Of a DNA stretch of 64,000 bases, positions 60,598 to 64,000 are shown one piece after another (within the stretch, counting starts at the first letter, position 1; each line of letters starts with the position of its first letter). Source of the DNA: Aequorivita todarodis (GTDB lineage: Bacteria > Bacteroidota > Bacteroidia > Flavobacteriales > Flavobacteriaceae). The DNA is taken from positions 129,704-193,703 of the forward strand of contig NZ_JAQQTG010000016.1 in assembly GCF_028561335.1 (NCBI RefSeq), in the 5' to 3' direction. The notes under the pieces were generated by a model that worked only from the letters and a program-made list of their open reading frames with translations, did no database searches and was not told the DNA's origin. A program made the translations under genes and the position numbers.

Positions 60598-60605
60598 CAA
60601 AGATA
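60598..60605 (-). promoter_or_regulatory. -7 box TATCTTTG of tatA
   Basis: On the minus strand TATCTTTG is followed by CACC and then the tatA ATG. The same spacing as at pyrE, predicting an mRNA with little or no leader. Confidence 0.45.
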
Positions 60606-60744
60606 GTAATGAGTTATGAGTTATGCGTGCAGAGTTATGAGTTTTTGTGAAATTCCAATTTAATCAACAAACGCTTTTCGCTATTTAGAAAAGGGGATTG
60701 AAAATTTCTTTGAATTTTTACCCTGCGCCTAAATGGAAATTAAA

Positions 60745-60806
60745 GAAATCTTCATTTCATCCGTTAGTCCCGATAGCCTTCGGGAGCGGAAATAAATGAA
60801 GATTTC
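60745..60806. repeat. Nested hairpin with CCCGA/TCGGG tip
   Basis: Outer arms GAAATCTTCATTT and AAATGAAGATTTC (13 bp, perfect), middle arms TCCG and CGGA, inner arms CCCGA and TCGGG. It lies 20 bp past the M1 peptidase stop and may end or protect that mRNA. Confidence 0.85.
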
Positions 60807-60825
60807 GGCTTAAAATTTCTATATA

Positions 60826-63132
60826 TTAATCTTTTTCCGTTTTCTTCTTAAAGCTATCAAAAGCGCCCAGTTTTTTGCGTTTTGGCCAAGTATTGTTGCT
60901 GGTATCGATATCAGCGGTTTCTTCATCGGGGTCCACTTCAATTTTGGTAATTTCCTTTTCCGAAGCAACAATCTTGCCCACGGATTGGTCGTTTTTTCGC
61001 CATATTTCAGCAGGATAGGTCACTTTTTCAGAAGTTCCGTCGCTGTAAGTATATTGCACAATAATAGGCATTGGGATACCTCCCGGCTTTTCAAAAGTTA
61101 CATTGTAAAAATAATTGGGACGCTTCAATTTAGCTCTTTCTTCCGCAGGAATATTGTCCATGATATATTCGTTCAGCGTTTTAACATCTTTTAGTTTTGA
61201 ATTGCGCATGGTTTCGTCAAAATCTGCGCTGTCTTCTTCCACCAAATAGACCATTGGAGGCAGGTCGCTTTCTGAAATGCCCCTTGCGGCTATCATTTGT
61301 TTCACTTCATTGTTCATTTTTGAGGTAACGTAGAATTTCTTAACATCCTTTACGCCAATATCCACATAATCGGTGGTATAAAACCATTCTCTCCAATACC
61401 AGTCCAAATCTACGGCGGAAGCATCTTCCATAGTCCTGAAAAAATCCTCTGGCGTTGGGTGTTTAAACATCCATCGGTTTGCATAGGTTTTAAAGGCGAA
61501 GTCAAAAAGCTCACGGCCCATAATGGTCTCACGAAGAATATTTAAAGCCGTTGCAGGTTTTGCATAGGCATTAGCGCCAAAATTATAGGTGTTGAGCCCC
61601 TTGGTCATAATGGGCGCCAACTGGCTTTGGTCGCCAGCCATATAATCAACGATGTTTTTTGCGGGACCGCGGCGGGAAGGATATTTTTTGTTCGGCGCAA
61701 TGGCATCTGGATATTCTTCACCAAAATCCTGCTCGGCCACGTATTGTGTAAACGTGTTCAGCCCTTCGTCCATCCAGGTCCATTGGCGCTCGTCACTATT
61801 TACGATCATCGGGAAATAGTTGTGGCCCACTTCGTGGATTATCACGCTTATCATTCCATATTTGGTGCGTTCACTAATACTCCCATCTTTGTCGGGACGG
61901 CCATGGTTCCAGCAAATCATGGGGTATTCCATTCCCTGGTTTTTTGCACTAACCGAAATTGCCTTTGGGTACGGGTAATCAAAGGTCATCCGAGAATAGG
62001 TTTTTAACGTACTGGCAACAGCTCGGGTGGACCAATCTTCCCAAAGTGGATTGGATTCGGGTGGATACAGCGATACCGCCATTACGGAACCACTGCCCAT
62101 TTTCACGGCCATCATATCCCAAATGTATTTTCGCGATGTTGCGAAGGCATAGTCGCGCACATTTTCAGCCTTAAATTTCCAGGTTCTTTTTGCCGTTGAA
62201 AAGCCTTTTGAAGCGGCTTCCGCTTCGGCTTGGGTTACTATGACGACAGGCTTGTTAAATGATTTTTTGGCGGCATCGTAACGGCTCATCATTTCCTTCG
62301 TAAAAATTTCCTTTCTGTTTTGAAGCTCGCCAGTAGCATCCAAAATATGGTCTGCCGGCACGGTGATGTTCACTTCAAAATTTCCGAAGGGCAGTGCAAA
62401 CTCGTCCCTTCCCCAAAACTGGCTGTTCTGCCAGCCTTCCACATCGTTATAAACCGCCATTCGCGGATAGAACTGGGCGATGACATAGCCGCGATTGCCG
62501 TCCTCAAAGGTTTCGTAGCCGCTGCGGGCGCGGTCCACCACGTGATCGTTGATGTTGTACCACCATTTTATGGAGAATATAAATTTTTCGCCGGGCATCA
62601 AATTCTTTGGCATATCCACACGCATCATGGTTTGGTTGATGGTGTACTTCAAGGGGTTGCCCTTGGCATCTTTCACTTCCAAAATATTAAAACCACCGTC
62701 AAATTCATTTCCCATATAATTTTGAACAAAGCTACCCGCCATATTTGCAGGTACGGCATCAGAAGGTTCGATCAATGGCGATTTTGAATCCTTGGCCCTT
62801 TTGTTTTGGTCTAATTGTACCCAAAGATATTCCAATGGGTCTGGCGAGTTGTTGCTATAGGTAATGGTTTCATTTCCCGTAATTTTTTTGTTTTTATCAT
62901 CCAACTCAATGTCCATTTTATAATCAGCTTGCTGCTGGTAATAGCTGGGGCCGGGGGCGCCACTGGCTGTACGGAACATATTGGGCGTTGAAAATTCTTC
63001 GTATAGCTGCTTAAAACGATTGGTGTTGTAATGACCGGATTCGCGTTTCTGTGAGTCTGTTTCTTCCTGTGCTGAAACAATTCCGGAAAAAAGGAAAAGT
63101 ATTGCGAGAAATAGGGAATTTGTTGATTTCAT
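60826..63132 (-). CDS. M1-family zinc metallopeptidase
   Basis: 768 residues with signal MKSTNSLFLAILFLFSGIVSAQ. The zinc site HEVGHNYFPMIVNSDERQWT (HExxH, about 428) is followed by WMDEGLN with the third ligand Glu. The exopeptidase motif region reads KNQGMEYPM, with Tyr in place of the usual Asn of GxMEN. The large N-terminal beta domain includes DIELDDKNKKITGNETITY. It is a periplasmic or secreted aminopeptidase-like protein. DUF6702 lies upstream on the same strand. Confidence 0.93.
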   Translation of the reverse strand: MKSTNSLFLAILFLFSGIVSAQEETDSQKRESGHYNTNRFKQLYEEFSTPNMFRTASGAPGPSYYQQQADYKMDIELDDKNKKITGNETITYSNNSPDPLEYLWVQLDQNKRAKDSKSPLIEPSDAVPANMAGSFVQNYMGNEFDGGFNILEVKDAKGNPLKYTINQTMMRVDMPKNLMPGEKFIFSIKWWYNINDHVVDRARSGYETFEDGNRGYVIAQFYPRMAVYNDVEGWQNSQFWGRDEFALPFGNFEVNITVPADHILDATGELQNRKEIFTKEMMSRYDAAKKSFNKPVVIVTQAEAEAASKGFSTAKRTWKFKAENVRDYAFATSRKYIWDMMAVKMGSGSVMAVSLYPPESNPLWEDWSTRAVASTLKTYSRMTFDYPYPKAISVSAKNQGMEYPMICWNHGRPDKDGSISERTKYGMISVIIHEVGHNYFPMIVNSDERQWTWMDEGLNTFTQYVAEQDFGEEYPDAIAPNKKYPSRRGPAKNIVDYMAGDQSQLAPIMTKGLNTYNFGANAYAKPATALNILRETIMGRELFDFAFKTYANRWMFKHPTPEDFFRTMEDASAVDLDWYWREWFYTTDYVDIGVKDVKKFYVTSKMNNEVKQMIAARGISESDLPPMVYLVEEDSADFDETMRNSKLKDVKTLNEYIMDNIPAEERAKLKRPNYFYNVTFEKPGGIPMPIIVQYTYSDGTSEKVTYPAEIWRKNDQSVGKIVASEKEITKIEVDPDEETADIDTSNNTWPKRKKLGAFDSFKKKTEKD

Positions 63133-63192
63133 TATAAAAGTTTAATAGTTTAGATGTTTATGAGTTTAAAAGCCTGCCCGCTGTAGGAGGCC

Positions 63193-63693
63193 TTAGAAGT
63201 TTAGTTGGCCGCTGGGCTCGTCCCTGTCAAGAATCAAGCTGCGGCGGCTTTTTGAAGTTTTTAGGTGAATAATATTTTGTTGTTCGGGAAACATTTCCAT
63301 CAACACTTTGTTTTCAATTTCAATGGTTTTTAGTTTCTTCACGTCTTTCACTTCAATATAGGCCACGAGCATATCGGTATCATATTCCTTGCCTATATAA
63401 TCCAGTTTTACGGATTTTCCATTTATCTTAATATTTAATTTTTGAAGAATGTAGTTTTTCAAATCTTCATCGGCTTCCGCAGTTTCCTTTTTTGTGTCGA
63501 GTGAAATGGAAGGATCGTACCGCTGCTGCAGGGCATCCTCAATATCGTCGATAAAAATTTTGGTAATTATTTGAAGGGAACTTTTCTCCTTTACGTATTC
63601 AATTTTTGTGATGCTAACATAAAATTTGTGGGCAGAAGTAGCTGAAGCTAAAGGAAAGACCCACAATAAAAGGAGAATTCTGAAAAATTTCAT
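63193..63693 (-). CDS. DUF6702 family secreted protein
   Basis: 166 residues with a signal peptide (MKFFRILLLLWVFPLASA). AHKFYVSITKIEYVKEKSSL, ITKIFIDDIEDALQQRY, INGKSVKLDYIGKEYDTDML and the basic end SRRSLILDRDEPSGQLNF fit the DUF6702 family. The family is often next to M1 peptidases in Flavobacteriaceae, as here (60 bp). Function unknown. Confidence 0.85.
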   Translation of the reverse strand: MKFFRILLLLWVFPLASATSAHKFYVSITKIEYVKEKSSLQIITKIFIDDIEDALQQRYDPSISLDTKKETAEADEDLKNYILQKLNIKINGKSVKLDYIGKEYDTDMLVAYIEVKDVKKLKTIEIENKVLMEMFPEQQNIIHLKTSKSRRSLILDRDEPSGQLNF

Positions 63694-63753
63694 AATATAA
63701 AAAGAGGGCTAATGGAACATTAGACGGTTTCTGCAAATGTATGTTACAAATAT

Positions 63754-64000
63754 CTATTCTTTATTTTCTTCGGAAATACGTGCCGCATAAATCTTTGCTT
63801 TTTCATCTAAAATAAGCAATACGCTTCCGTAGTGTTCTTTTTTGAAATCACTTTCAATAGCAGTAGTTTCAGCACAGAAAAGCAGGAAGTCATACACCCT
63901 GTTTTCGGGAATGCCGTAGGTTGTCATAAAATAAGGAACCGTATAATAATTCAGCATTTTAGCCACGGCGTTGTTTTCGTATTCCCACTTTCTTCGCGTT
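63754..64000 (-). CDS. Unrecognised protein, N-terminus beyond window
   Basis: The frame is open from the window edge (TRRKWEYENNAVAKMLNYYT) to the stop at 63754, so the apparent GTG start at 63966 is probably internal. The last 80 or so residues include VPYFMTTYGIPENRVYDFLL and YGSVLLILDEKAKIYAARIS. Mostly helical. No family recognised. It lies 60 bp before DUF6702. Confidence 0.7.
   Translation of the reverse strand, partial: TRRKWEYENNAVAKMLNYYTVPYFMTTYGIPENRVYDFLLFCAETTAIESDFKKEHYGSVLLILDEKAKIYAARISEENKE

Overview
The window looks like a chromosomal segment of a marine or environmental Flavobacteriaceae member (phylum Bacteroidota). The evidence is moderate-to-low GC, promoter boxes of the TAnnTTTG type, a type III glutamine synthetase, Rho with a long disordered insert next to a DUF4293 gene, and families largely typical of Bacteroidota (BT_3928-like DoxX protein, DUF1599, DUF6702, lmo0937-type peptide, cysteine-less zinc ribbon protein). 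No phage, IS element, plasmid gene or CRISPR array is visible. The genus is not determined.

Layout. 1-4300: truncated glnN, a CaCA antiporter, a duplicated-domain protein and apt. 4292-4740: a tRNA-Arg(ACG) locus with two tandem tRNA-like copies upstream whose D-loop, anticodon arm and T-loop carry GC-rich hairpins. 4806-10943: one long leftward run (clpS, prmA, tpiA, TlpA-like, DppB-like permease, DoxX/thioredoxin/DUF6624 fusion, DUF1599). 11031-24325: folP and cdaA split by a PAP2 gene, an MsbA-like exporter, truA, a phosphodiesterase, DUF4293/rho, an M14 peptidase, NUDIX/pyrE, birA and rsfS. 23954-28758: rsfS-ftsH-LUD-cdsA-psd-acyl-CoA-binding protein, a tightly packed rightward run for membrane protein quality control and phospholipid synthesis. 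28759-48413: housekeeping genes (valS, murB, lipA, gap, lpxK, msrA, Nif3), a TPR hybrid kinase, an ECF sigma factor and several small proteins.

49216-57294 is the main metabolic module: kynureninase, kynurenine 3-monooxygenase, a RidA-type deaminase, a semialdehyde dehydrogenase, an atypical SDR, an ACMSD-type amidohydrolase and a membrane protein coupled to it. Together they cover most of tryptophan breakdown through 3-hydroxyanthranilate and 2-aminomuconate. The genes for tryptophan dioxygenase, kynurenine formamidase and 3-hydroxyanthranilate dioxygenase are not in the window. 57412-64000 holds a peptide transporter, an O-methyltransferase, a PAP2/tatA pair, an M1 aminopeptidase, a DUF6702 protein and a truncated unknown gene.

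A second theme is short palindromic repeats. Several families (CCCGA...TCGGG, CCCGC...GCGGG, CCCC...GGGG plus a G-rich tail, and AGGTTTTGAAAACCT-core palindromes) lie between genes. They also appear to sit inside tRNA copies, inside valS and ridA reading frames, at the start of tpiA and at the stop of the MsbA-like gene. This intrusion into functional RNA and protein genes is the least expected feature seen here.
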